Source of the DNA: JAGQKC01 sp965223675
GTDB lineage: Bacteria > Nitrospirota > Nitrospiria > Nitrospirales > UBA8639
Direction: 5' to 3'
DNA length: 64,000 nucleotides
Assembly: GCA_965223675.1 (NCBI GenBank)
Contig: OZ245013.1
Span: 682,001 to 746,000 of the forward strand
The notes beneath the pieces are model-generated. The model made no database searches and had not been told where the DNA came from. It saw only the letters and a list, made by a program, of their open reading frames with translations. Of the stretch, positions 44,089 through 52,766 are shown piece after piece. Each line of letters begins with the position of its first letter. The stretch's first letter is position 1. The position numbers and the translations under genes were made by a program.

Positions 44089-44757
44089 TTACACAGGCCA
44101 GGTTTCTTCACGCCAGGCCATATCCCAAAACATCCATTCATAGCGAGAGCTAATGAGGAACGCTTCTTCCATGCGTTTCTTTTCGGCTGACCCAGCAGAT
44201 TGTGCGCATTGATTGACTAGTGTCCGCATCCACTGCGCCACTTTTGCAAACTCTGGCGACCCATACATCAGTAGCCAATCACGATAGGGGTGATTGGCTC
44301 CGGGAGGTCCTTTTCGTAAAAGATACTTTCCTACTTCACAATAGATCCATGCACAGGGAAGCGCAACGACTGTAATTTCTCCAAGCGTGCCTTCTTGCGC
44401 TACACTTCGCATATGTCGGCAATAGGCATAGTTCGTCGGAGATTGAGGAGTCGTTCTCATCTGCTTAGCTGATAATTTCCAGCGTTTCCCATAGCGTTCA
44501 TGGAGTCCACGTTCCACAGTGATTGTTTCTTCTACGAGCTTGGCAAAGTGAAGGGCGGTTTCTGAATCAGTGGCTCGTTGAGCGCCAGCAGCAAATATCC
44601 TAGCGAGCTCTTCAAGATATCGTGCGTCTTGCAAGATGTAGTAGCGAAATTTTCTGGCAGGAAGGGTGCCATTACCCAGTGCAACAACAAACGGATGTTT
44701 GAGTTGTGCCTTCCAAATACTATGAGCTTGTTTTTTTAAGTGGTCAGAAAATGTCAT
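44089..44757 (-). CDS. tenA: TenA family protein (thiaminase II type)
   Basis: 222 residues. The haem-oxygenase-like TenA fold is shown by HPFVVALGNGTLPARKFRYYILQDARYLEELARIF near the N-terminus, the block NYAYCRHMRSVAQEGTLGEITVVALPCAWIYCEVGKYL, and EMFWDMAWREE-like C-terminal helix (RYEWMFWDMAWREETW). The catalytic Cys (YAYCRHM) and Glu near the C-terminus are present. Members salvage thiamine pyrimidine by hydrolysing amino-pyrimidines or thiamine. It overlaps the tpx gene by 4 bp (ATGA). No TPP riboswitch was seen. Confidence 0.9.
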   Translation of the reverse strand: MTFSDHLKKQAHSIWKAQLKHPFVVALGNGTLPARKFRYYILQDARYLEELARIFAAGAQRATDSETALHFAKLVEETITVERGLHERYGKRWKLSAKQMRTTPQSPTNYAYCRHMRSVAQEGTLGEITVVALPCAWIYCEVGKYLLRKGPPGANHPYRDWLLMYGSPEFAKVAQWMRTLVNQCAQSAGSAEKKRMEEAFLISSRYEWMFWDMAWREETWPV

Positions 44758-45416
44758 GATGATTTGATGAGGCGTCTGGCTTCTTGAAACGCGCTTTCCA
44801 TATCAGGAAGTTGGCCAAGGTCTGGGGTGACTTGAAGATAACGGATGATATTCTGTTGATCAACGACCATGACTGCTCGTGCCAGTACGTGAGGACCTTC
44901 CAACAGAAGGCCATGCGCCTTGCCAAATTCACCACCACGATAATCTGATAAGAACAAGATGTTGTCGATATGCGCTTCTTTGGCGAACCGATCTTGCGCG
45001 AATGGAGTATCGACGCTGATGGTGATGAGCGAGACGTGTTGGTCCAGTCCTTGATTTTTTTCACTGAGGTAGTGCGTTTGTTGTTCGCAGACTCTGGTGT
45101 CCAAGGATGGAACTACATTGATAATGCGTACGGAATTATTCGGCGAGGACAAATTGATAAGTGATAAATCTTTTTTTGCGACCTGTACCGATCGAAGTGT
45201 ATCCCCCACTTGTAGTGTCTTTCCAGATAAAGGCAGATCAGTTCCACGAAATTGAATATGGTTCCCTTCTCCTGCCTGAGCGGACTCATGAGTGACTGGA
45301 ATACTGGTGTAGGTAAATCCTTCCGAGGATTCTTTTGTGATCGTTGAGCATCCAAGTACGAATGACAGCATACTTATCCCCGTTAGGGCTTGTATGGTTC
45401 GTGTGTATGATTGCAT
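44754..45416 (-). CDS. tpx: lipoprotein Tpx-type thiol peroxidase, lacking the canonical resolving Cys
   Basis: 220 residues. A lipobox (FVLGC, Cys about 23) precedes a linker and a Tpx-family peroxiredoxin domain: IQFRGTDLPLSGKTLQVGD, INVVPSLDTRVCEQQT with the peroxidatic Cys, ISVDTPFAQDRFAKEAHIDN and FLSDYRGGEFGKAHGLLLEGP. In E. coli Tpx the resolving Cys lies in SRFCGAEG; here the matching place reads DRFAKEAH, so it is absent. Only the lipobox and peroxidatic Cys remain, suggesting a 1-Cys or partner-resolved, membrane-tethered enzyme in the periplasm. Directly upstream of tenA in the transcription unit. Confidence 0.9.
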   Translation of the reverse strand: MQSYTRTIQALTGISMLSFVLGCSTITKESSEGFTYTSIPVTHESAQAGEGNHIQFRGTDLPLSGKTLQVGDTLRSVQVAKKDLSLINLSSPNNSVRIINVVPSLDTRVCEQQTHYLSEKNQGLDQHVSLITISVDTPFAQDRFAKEAHIDNILFLSDYRGGEFGKAHGLLLEGPHVLARAVMVVDQQNIIRYLQVTPDLGQLPDMESAFQEARRLIKSS

Positions 45417-45532
45417 GACTTCCTCCTTATATCGTCATGAAGTATTCTCTGACTGTCCTAGTACGTCTTTGAGGTAAATAGCCGATTCAAGATCCTTTCA
45501 AGGTTTGACGCGCAGATTACGCAGGGAAAGTC

Positions 45533-46507
45533 TTATTTGCGTGCTTGAGGAATATTTTGATTCGCTATTTTAACTAAAAAATCCAAAATGAGCGAGTTCA
45601 CCTGTTCAGGTTTTTCCCACTGGAGAAAATGCCCAGCGTTAGGAATTAGGTGCCATGTGGGCTGAGCAATTTGTTCCAGTATTTTTTGACCGATACGTGG
45701 TCGAAAGACTTGGTCTTCTTCCCCCCATAGGATGAGCGTGGGTTGTTGAATCTCGGCAATGCGGGGGGCGTACTGCTGATCCCATTCATCCATATTCTCC
45801 AACAGAGAATACAAGGGTGTAAGGACATCGTCACGTTTTCGATTTTGATAAGATCGTTCGATCACCGATGACGTTAACAACGTGTGATCAAAAACGATTT
45901 CCTCAAGAACCATTCGGGTCGCCCATCGGCCAGACAGCCAATTGCCAATTTTTGCAAGCCATAGCGGAGGGCGATGTTCTAAGTAACGCTGGTAAAGCGT
46001 TGAATGTATCGTGCCTTTCAGGGTTAAAGGAAATCCTGAGATCAAGACTAAGGCTTTTACGCGATCTGGATCCGTAATGGCTATCCCCATTGCTAAGCCC
46101 GCTCCCATAGAATTTCCGATTAAGGTGGCTTGGCTGATCTTCAAGCTCTCCATAAAATGCAGAAAAAACGTGACGAGTCGAGACGGCGTATAGCGTATAT
46201 CTGGTTTGGCAGACATGCCGGATCCTAACAGGTCTAAGGCAATCACTCGATAGCAGGATGACAGTGTCATGTATTGATGTTCCCAATTCCAGATGGCTCC
46301 TCCCAGCCCATGAATTAAGATGAGTGGATGCCCTGACCCTGTATCAACATACGTGATCTGATCTCCGTCGACCTGAATGGTTTTCAGTGGCAAGCGTTGA
46401 ATAGATTCAATCAAAGGTGGGGGAGGGGACGTCGTCGTACAAGCACATGATAGGGCCAGTACGAATGTGATGAGTACGCACCAAATTTGCTTCAAGCGTA
46501 ATGACAA
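45533..46507 (-). CDS. alpha/beta hydrolase lipoprotein
   Basis: 324 residues. The signal ends LALSCACTTT with a lipobox. Then a classical alpha/beta hydrolase: HGLGGAIWNWEHQ (oxyanion), IALDLLGSGMSAKPD, nucleophile elbow LIGNSMGAGLAMG (Ser about 130), LILWGEEDQVFRP with the acid, and C-terminal IPNAGHFLQWEKPEQ with the catalytic His. It resembles haloalkane dehalogenase/epoxide-hydrolase-like families, but the substrate is unknown. It starts 3 bp after pycB stops on the same strand, so it is the last gene of the pyc transcription unit. Confidence 0.88.
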   Translation of the reverse strand: MSLRLKQIWCVLITFVLALSCACTTTSPPPPLIESIQRLPLKTIQVDGDQITYVDTGSGHPLILIHGLGGAIWNWEHQYMTLSSCYRVIALDLLGSGMSAKPDIRYTPSRLVTFFLHFMESLKISQATLIGNSMGAGLAMGIAITDPDRVKALVLISGFPLTLKGTIHSTLYQRYLEHRPPLWLAKIGNWLSGRWATRMVLEEIVFDHTLLTSSVIERSYQNRKRDDVLTPLYSLLENMDEWDQQYAPRIAEIQQPTLILWGEEDQVFRPRIGQKILEQIAQPTWHLIPNAGHFLQWEKPEQVNSLILDFLVKIANQNIPQARK

Positions 46508-46510
46508 TCT

Positions 46511-48457
46511 CTACTCGAGCTGAATCAGTGTTTCGTCTGGATTGACTTCATCTCCTTCTTGTACATAGATAGCTGATACAGTGCCGGCCATAGGGGCTTG
46601 GACTCTATTTTCCATCTTCATGGCTTCAACGACAAGCAAAGGATCGCCTGTTTTCACCGCATCGCCCTGATTAACGAAGACTTTAACGACTTTTCCAGGC
46701 ATTGGGGTCGTCACATCCCCAGGCTGTGATGGTTTCGGACGTCCTCCCGTCGATTTGCTTTCACTTCCAGGAGTAACCGTCTCTGGCCCGCCGGCTAGCA
46801 CTTCTTGAAGTGGTTCAAGGTAGACTTCTTCCAGCTTATCGTCAACTTTTATATAGTAGGGCTTTATGCCATCGGTGGTTCGTCCAGCTCCTGACACACG
46901 AATATGGTAGGACTCTCCATGAACCGTGACTTTAAATTCCACAGGTGCTAAGTGTAAGTCAGTCGCCACGAATGGACCACCTTCTCCTGGAGGGTCAAGC
47001 GGTTCAGGCTTGAGCTCTCCTCGTTCTCGTTCATCAAAAAATTGGAGTGCGACCGAGGGTAACATGGCATAAGAAACAATGTCTTCAGGGGAGACTTCTT
47101 GTTCGGATAGTTCTTCGTTGGCATCACCCAACTCTGGGTCCAGACTATCGGCTGGCCTCCCTTTCACGGGATGTTCATCTTCTAAAGACTGTTTTCGAAT
47201 GGTTGAATTAAGGGAGCCTGGTGGTTTTCCGTAAAGACCACGAAAATAATTTTTTGTTTCATTGGTAATCACTTTATAGCGTTCGCCCGTCAAGACATTA
47301 AGCGTGGCTTGGGTTCCCACTATTTGGCTAGAGGGTGTGACCAATGGCGGATACCCCATATCTTTTCGAACACGGGGGATTTCACTCAGCACTTCTTTCA
47401 TTTTGTCTAAGGCTTTTTGTTCTGATAATTGTGCAGCCAAATTGGAAAGCATGCCGCCGGGAACTTGAGAGACTAAGATATCCGTATCGACTCCCGTAAA
47501 GTCACTTTCGAATTGACGGTATCGCTTTCGGGTGTTGCGTAGGCCTTCGGCAGCTGGAGCCAATTGTTGGAGGTCGAGGCCCGTATCATACGGGGTATCT
47601 CTTAGCGCTGCGATGAAGGATTCTGTGGGCGGATGGGAGGTGCCGCCGGCTAAGGGCGACATGGCCGTATCGAGAATATCAAGTCCTCCAAGTACGGCCA
47701 TCAATGCAGACATGGATGCCATGCCTGATGTGTAGTGAGTATGGAGGTGGATGGGGACCCGAACTGCGGTCTTCAGTCGTGTTATTAATTCATAGGCTTC
47801 AAAAGGGGGCAGTAGCCCGGCCATGTCTTTAATGCATATGGTATCCGTCCCAAGATCTTCAAGTTGCTTGGCTTGTTCGACAAAGTGGTTCAAGCTATGG
47901 ACTGGACTCACGGTATAGCAAATGGTGGCTTCGACATGTTTGCCGCAACTCTTGGCGACCTCCATGGCATGTTTCATGTTTCGTAAATCATTGAGTGCAT
48001 CAAAAATGCGAAACACATCAATGCCATTTTTTGCAGAAAGCTCAATAAATTTTTCTAAGACATCATCAGCATAATGTCTATATCCAACTAAGTTTTGTCC
48101 TCGGAGGAGCATTTGAAGTCTTGTGTTCGGCGCGGCTTTTCGAAATTCTCGCAGTCGCTCCCAAGGATCTTCTTTGAGAAATCGGAGGCATGAATCAAAT
48201 GTTGCGCCACCCCAGACTTCAAGTGACCAGAAGCCAACGGTATCTAATTGTGCTGCAATAGGAAGAAGATCTTCTGTGCGCATTCGGGTCGCCAAAAGAG
48301 ACTGATGGCCATCACGGAGGGCGACATCAGTGATATGGAGACGCCTTCCAGGAGAAGCGGTCAGGTCAAGCTCCGTTCTTTCTTGTTTGAGCTTTTTCCC
48401 TGAAGATTGACGAGACGGTTTTTTCTGTTTTCCTGAAGGACGTTTAGCAGCCATCAT
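46511..48457 (-). CDS. pycB: pyruvate/oxaloacetate carboxylase subunit B
   Basis: 648 residues. An N-terminal basic tail is followed by the DRE-TIM carboxyltransferase barrel (ITDVALRDGHQSLLATRM, DTICIKDMAGLLPPFEAYELI, HTHYTSGMASMSALMAV), the conserved PYC_OADA domain (QVPGGMLSNLAAQL ... ETKNYFRGLYGKPPGS), a Pro/Glu-rich linker and a biotinyl domain with VEAMKMENRVQAP. It transfers carboxyl from biotin to pyruvate, feeding oxaloacetate to the TCA or reverse TCA cycle. The partner biotin carboxylase lies just upstream (pycA, 91 bp gap). Confidence 0.95.
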   Translation of the reverse strand: MMAAKRPSGKQKKPSRQSSGKKLKQERTELDLTASPGRRLHITDVALRDGHQSLLATRMRTEDLLPIAAQLDTVGFWSLEVWGGATFDSCLRFLKEDPWERLREFRKAAPNTRLQMLLRGQNLVGYRHYADDVLEKFIELSAKNGIDVFRIFDALNDLRNMKHAMEVAKSCGKHVEATICYTVSPVHSLNHFVEQAKQLEDLGTDTICIKDMAGLLPPFEAYELITRLKTAVRVPIHLHTHYTSGMASMSALMAVLGGLDILDTAMSPLAGGTSHPPTESFIAALRDTPYDTGLDLQQLAPAAEGLRNTRKRYRQFESDFTGVDTDILVSQVPGGMLSNLAAQLSEQKALDKMKEVLSEIPRVRKDMGYPPLVTPSSQIVGTQATLNVLTGERYKVITNETKNYFRGLYGKPPGSLNSTIRKQSLEDEHPVKGRPADSLDPELGDANEELSEQEVSPEDIVSYAMLPSVALQFFDERERGELKPEPLDPPGEGGPFVATDLHLAPVEFKVTVHGESYHIRVSGAGRTTDGIKPYYIKVDDKLEEVYLEPLQEVLAGGPETVTPGSESKSTGGRPKPSQPGDVTTPMPGKVVKVFVNQGDAVKTGDPLLVVEAMKMENRVQAPMAGTVSAIYVQEGDEVNPDETLIQLE

Positions 48458-48548
48458 ACGCCTTTCATCACAGCTGAAAGTGAGTCAATGATGATGAGCG
48501 CCTCGGTTCATGCCCTGCACTCACGAGATCAAATAAGGTTCGGATACG

Positions 48549-49970
48549 TTATAAACCTTCATAAGCAGCAATTGCAGCAGATAATGCTACAACTAGGTCT
48601 TCTGGTTCAACCATTTCTTCATATGTATAGAGATCAGTATGGACATCGAGATATGAGGTGTCAAAGCGACCGGCTCGAAAATCTGGTTCCTCCATAATTT
48701 TTGTGAGGAACGGAATAGTCGTTTTGACTCCTCGAAGGACGAATTCTTCTAAAGAACGATGAGTTCGTCTGACAGCTTCATCCCAGGTTCGACCATGCAC
48801 AGTAAGTTTAGCTAACAGGGCATCGTAATAAGGGGGAACCGTGAAATCTTTATAGACTTGACCGTCAATTCTGACTCCCACACCTCCTGGCGAAAGATAC
48901 GCGGTGACTTTCCCAGATGATGGTCGAAATCCATTTTGAGGATCCTCCGCGTTGATGCGGCATTGAATAGCATAGCCCTGAAGGTTTACTTCATGTTGGC
49001 CAAAGACGAGGGGACGACCGGCTGCAATCCAAATTTGAGACTGCACGATGTCGACAGCTGTTATCTGTTCAGTCACGGTATGTTCCACCTGAATTCGAGG
49101 ATTCATTTCTATGAAATAATAGCGACCGTCTGGGTCGAGTAAAAACTCAATCGTTCCGGCATTATAAAACTGGGCTGCACGTGCCAGAGAGATTGCGGCT
49201 TCTCCCATCTCTGCCCGTAAGCGAGGTGTCAGAATGAGAGAGGGCGCAATTTCAATGAGTTTTTGATGGCGCCGTTGTATCGAACAATCTCGCTCACCAA
49301 GATGGATGACATAGCCATTTTTGTCAGCAAGCAATTGAAACTCGATATGATGTGGTCGTTCGACATACTTTTCTAAAAACAATTCGTCGTTTCCAAATGC
49401 CGCCAACGCTTCGCGAGCGCCCGCTTCCATCGCTTCTTTTAATTCCTCATCAGAACGGACGACCCGAAGGCCGCGTCCACCTCCCCCCGCACTCGCTTTG
49501 ACCATGATGGGGTATCCAATTCGTTGAGCAAACGCTAACCCGTCCTCAACACTGGTCACAGGGCCATCAGTTCCTGGGACGACAGGAACTCCGACTTTTG
49601 TCGCTAATTCTCGTGCTTTAACCTTATCTCCTAATAGGTCGAGTGAATGGGCTGATGGGCCAATAAACGTGATTCCCGCCTGCTCGCACAAATTAGCAAA
49701 TTCAGCATTTTCTGCCAGAAATCCATATCCGGGATGGATGGCATCTGCACGTATGCGTTTGGCAAGTCCGACAATTTGCTGGGCGTCTAAATAGCCTTGG
49801 ACAGGTCCAGGCCCAACCAAATAGGCTTCATTGGCCTTTTTGACATAAATTCCCGTCGCATCACTCTCGGCGTAAATAGCTGCAGTCGCAATACCTAATT
49901 CACGACAGGCGCGAATCACTCGCATGGCGATTTCGCCTCGATTGGCAACTAGGATTTTTCTAAACATCAT
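48549..49970 (-). CDS. pycA: biotin carboxylase subunit (PycA/AccC type)
   Basis: 473 residues: N-terminal FRKILVANRGEIAMRVIRACRELGI, ATP-grasp with IMVKASAGGGGRGLRVV, IEFQLLADKNGYVIHLGERDCSIQRRHQKLIE, EMNPRIQVEHTVTEQI, and C-terminal QCRINAEDPQNGFRPS. It carboxylates biotin using ATP and bicarbonate. Adjacent pycB, with its own biotin domain, points to two-subunit pyruvate carboxylase rather than acetyl-CoA carboxylase, although the domain alone cannot tell. Likely the first gene of the pycA-pycB-hydrolase unit. Confidence 0.95.
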   Translation of the reverse strand: MMFRKILVANRGEIAMRVIRACRELGIATAAIYAESDATGIYVKKANEAYLVGPGPVQGYLDAQQIVGLAKRIRADAIHPGYGFLAENAEFANLCEQAGITFIGPSAHSLDLLGDKVKARELATKVGVPVVPGTDGPVTSVEDGLAFAQRIGYPIMVKASAGGGGRGLRVVRSDEELKEAMEAGAREALAAFGNDELFLEKYVERPHHIEFQLLADKNGYVIHLGERDCSIQRRHQKLIEIAPSLILTPRLRAEMGEAAISLARAAQFYNAGTIEFLLDPDGRYYFIEMNPRIQVEHTVTEQITAVDIVQSQIWIAAGRPLVFGQHEVNLQGYAIQCRINAEDPQNGFRPSSGKVTAYLSPGGVGVRIDGQVYKDFTVPPYYDALLAKLTVHGRTWDEAVRRTHRSLEEFVLRGVKTTIPFLTKIMEEPDFRAGRFDTSYLDVHTDLYTYEEMVEPEDLVVALSAAIAAYEGL

Positions 49971-50058
49971 GTCAGTGTATAGTGCGTAATTGAATGGTAC
50001 GGGATTCTACCTGAAACGCATGCAATGTTGCATGAATTTCTGTAATCTTTCAACTAGT

Positions 50059-50892
50059 TTATTCAGTCGCAAGTGGGTAGAACTCACTTGCCTTGACGAT
50101 GCGTTGCCCTTCTGGAGATAGCGCAAATTTTTCGAAGGCTACGGTCAACGGAGCTGGATTGGGGTCGGTATTCAACACGATTGGTCTTTGAAGTGGGTAC
50201 GTTTTATCTAAAACAGTTTGATATTCTGGCTCTATCTTCTCGACAAAGAGCAAATTAATCGCCACTCCATCTTCCTTCGCTCGTAACGCTGGGGTGATGG
50301 AAACAAATGTAATGGCGCCCAAATCGCCTGTGACGGCATTAATCGCATGGCGTTCCTGATCGACCATTTTGGCCGTACGAGGGATCCGTTTGATCCCTAA
50401 CACGTTCAGAAATTCTTGTCGGATATTTTGATTGTCGGTTCGATTCACCAAATTAATTTTCATCTCTGGCGCTTCTTCATAGACCTGCGACCAATAGCGT
50501 ATTTTGCCTGAGAAGACATCGGCTACTTGTTGAAGACTCATTTCTTCAATGGGATTAGAAAAATTCGTGAGAATGGCAATGCCATCACGGGCGATGACTG
50601 TGGAACGAAGGTGCGTGGCTTTATAGCCCGTGACGCCGATATCGGTCTCATGTAGCTCGATTGTTCGTATGGGTTTGGCATTTTCATGCCAAAAAATGTC
50701 AACGGAGACGGATGGGTGTCTTGCTTCAAACGCTTGAGCCAGACTGGTGATAACATGACGTTCTGGACCATTCCCAGTAATCAGTATCGTCCCAGTGAGC
50801 TCAGTCGTAGCTTGGCGAGTCTCCTCTGCACTCAGAGAACTTCCACCCATAATACAGAAAAGAAAAATGTTCAAAAGAATGAAAATTCTCAA
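50059..50892 (-). CDS. PstS-like periplasmic substrate-binding protein
   Basis: 277 residues with a signal peptide (FILLNIFLFCIMGGSSLSAEE). The mature protein is a PBP-like domain: LTGTILITGNGPERHVITSLAQAFEARHPSVSVDIF, IGVTGYKATHLRSTVIARDGIAILTNFSNPIEEMSLQQVADVFSGKIRYWSQV, and GQRIVKASEFYPL at the end, all found in phosphate-binding (PBP_like_2) proteins. There is no permease nearby, so it may be an orphan phosphate or phosphonate-sensing protein. Confidence 0.85.
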   Translation of the reverse strand: MRIFILLNIFLFCIMGGSSLSAEETRQATTELTGTILITGNGPERHVITSLAQAFEARHPSVSVDIFWHENAKPIRTIELHETDIGVTGYKATHLRSTVIARDGIAILTNFSNPIEEMSLQQVADVFSGKIRYWSQVYEEAPEMKINLVNRTDNQNIRQEFLNVLGIKRIPRTAKMVDQERHAINAVTGDLGAITFVSITPALRAKEDGVAINLLFVEKIEPEYQTVLDKTYPLQRPIVLNTDPNPAPLTVAFEKFALSPEGQRIVKASEFYPLATE

Positions 50893-51135
50893 CAGAGGTT
50901 TACCCTTGTTATGAAGGTAAAAGAACGCAAAACATGTATCTGTTTTTTCAAAGATTGCTCTCTGAGTTTTATCAGAAACCCGCGGAATAATTCCTGTTTT
51001 TGCACATCAATGTCAACCCAAGATTAGACAGGCAACAATTTGAATCAAGAAGACATAGGCGTCTAAAAGCGGCAGACATATACCAAGCTCCAGTTTGACC
51101 AATATCCTTTTGCTGATAATGATTGGATTGAGATA

Positions 51136-51450
51136 TTACACTGAGTCGCTTGGGGCCGTGCCTGGTGGCAACGCGTTGTCAGCTGAAGGAGCTGCACGTT
51201 GGCCAGAAATCGGAGGAAGTTTCCCAAATTTGTTCATACGTTCACCCAACATGTCATAGGCCTTCATTTCTTCAAAGCCGGTCTTATGCGTTCCTACGAC
51301 CTTCGACGCAAAGGCGGACATCAGCCTCCTGCTCCTGATGGCGTTACACTTCGGACAAGCTGTTTCATCGGATTTCGCGCTCAGTGATTGCATGACTTCG
51401 TACTGATTATCACATGCTTCACAAACATATTCGTAGAGTGGCATAGTCAC
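51136..51450 (-). CDS. FmdB family zinc-ribbon protein
   Basis: 104 residues. N-terminal FmdB-type zinc ribbon: MPLYEYVCEACDNQYEVMQS, then TACPKCNA, two CX2C knuckles. The C-terminal half is Pro/Ala-rich and disordered. FmdB proteins are putative regulators (first described near formamidase/amidase genes); specific role unknown. A single gene between the PstS-like protein and the small genes. Confidence 0.9.
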   Translation of the reverse strand: MTMPLYEYVCEACDNQYEVMQSLSAKSDETACPKCNAIRSRRLMSAFASKVVGTHKTGFEEMKAYDMLGERMNKFGKLPPISGQRAAPSADNALPPGTAPSDSV

Positions 51451-51708
51451 TTCTCCTTAAACGTGTGAAAATAGAATGTGTAATTTCTGTTAACTCATGA
51501 TCATGAAGAGCTAGATGTGACTCGTATTTCATTAATTTCACGACCCTTGGCATCATTATACAGAATCTATACCGTTTGCTGCTATGTTGGCCTAAGTTCG
51601 GACGCTGGTAGTATTGTAAAGACCTATCTTGACTTTTTCAAAGCAAGATCATTACCTTATGAGGTTGGAACATCGTAAAAATCTCGTAGAACGTGAAGGA
51701 GGCTCAAC

Positions 51709-51888
51709 ATGCCCGTGCTTATTCGAAAGTACAAACTAGCCAGCGGACTCATGCAAGAGGAACGTATTGATGAACAAGACCGTATTGATCGGTACTTTCG
51801 TCTTTTGCACCGTGATGATGTCAAAAAGCTTCAAGCAGGAGAAAAGGTGATCGTAGAAAAGGATGAATGGCAACTCTTGGATGACTAA
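51709..51888 (+). CDS. small hypothetical protein (59 residues)
   Basis: ATG 51709 with AAGGAGG about 8 bp upstream, TAA at 51886. The product (MPVLIRKYKLASGLMQEERI ... VIVEKDEWQLLDD) is soluble and charged. No family is recognised. The strong ribosome binding site and a full frame support it although it is short. It heads a group of three small plus-strand genes. Confidence 0.65.
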   Translation: MPVLIRKYKLASGLMQEERIDEQDRIDRYFRLLHRDDVKKLQAGEKVIVEKDEWQLLDD

Positions 51889-51936
51889 TCGTTTTTGTCT
51901 GTAGAGAGAGTCACTTTACTATAGGTCTTCTCAAGC

Positions 51937-52140
51937 ATGAATTATTGGATTCACGTGAAGAATTCTCTAGACCAAGCGATGCTTCATCGCGAGCGATGTC
52001 TGGAAATACCCTCAATACCAGGACGTGCTGATTTCTGGGAAGGGGGTTGGTTTGAATACCCGAACAGGGAAACGGCTCTTGACGAACTAGAGAATACTGG
52101 ACTGACTCGGCTGGTTCATTGTCCTATTTGCAAACCCTAA
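51937..52140 (+). CDS. small hypothetical protein (67 residues)
   Basis: 67 residues containing CLEIPSIPGRADFWEGGWFEYPN and a C-terminal VHCPICKP, where the CX2C could bind metal alone or with another copy. No obvious ribosome binding site. It lies 48 bp after the preceding small gene on the same strand. Confidence 0.55.
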   Translation: MNYWIHVKNSLDQAMLHRERCLEIPSIPGRADFWEGGWFEYPNRETALDELENTGLTRLVHCPICKP

Positions 52141-52245
52141 ATAGACATTTCAGAATCATTTCAATCTGAATTCTTCGTCCCTTCGTATACTCCCAAATTC
52201 TAATCTTAGGTTCCTTCTTAATCGATTGTTTGCAACTTCACCATT

Positions 52246-52680
52246 ATGGCGCAAAAATTTGGAAATTTTCGCTGGGTCAAAGAGGGGTATTTAGATAACC
52301 GAACTCCTAATATTGTTGTGGGACAGATCACGTTTGCAGGTCTCGGTCTTGTCGATTTTTGTCTCTCCGGGCAGTTCACCGGGGAGATTAATGGTCAGGT
52401 GATTCGGTTTCAAAATTCAAAGTTTATCGATGACGGGAGGGCGATAGACGTCCTTGCAGATTTAGAGACACCGCAAATTGGGAAGGTCAGTCTTATTTCT
52501 TTTGATCCTCATCCCCTCTTGCCACCTCATCCGTATATAGAATGGTTTTCTCAACACGATGATCATTACCGTATCGAGTTGGAACCTGAAGATGCTCACA
52601 TTGTATCACTTGAACAAATTGAAGAAATAGAAGCCTTGAGTCAATCTTTGCATGAAAAGCTTCAACCTCTTTTGCCGTGA
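52246..52680 (+). CDS. hypothetical protein (144 residues)
   Basis: 144 residues, soluble, beta-rich in the middle (NIVVGQITFAGLGLVDFCLSGQF, GQVIRFQNSKFIDDGRAID, LISFDPHPLLPPHPYIEWFSQH) and ending in an acidic helix. The pattern looks like a conserved small family of unknown function. The start ATG 52246 has no strong ribosome binding site. Followed by hemE after 86 bp. Confidence 0.65.
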   Translation: MAQKFGNFRWVKEGYLDNRTPNIVVGQITFAGLGLVDFCLSGQFTGEINGQVIRFQNSKFIDDGRAIDVLADLETPQIGKVSLISFDPHPLLPPHPYIEWFSQHDDHYRIELEPEDAHIVSLEQIEEIEALSQSLHEKLQPLLP

Positions 52681-52766
52681 GCTGGTGTGATTGAGGTACC
52701 AAGATAAAAAGAAGAGGCGCGCTTTGTTTCTGAATAACTTGCCTAAGTGGTTAGTTTGGCAGATGA

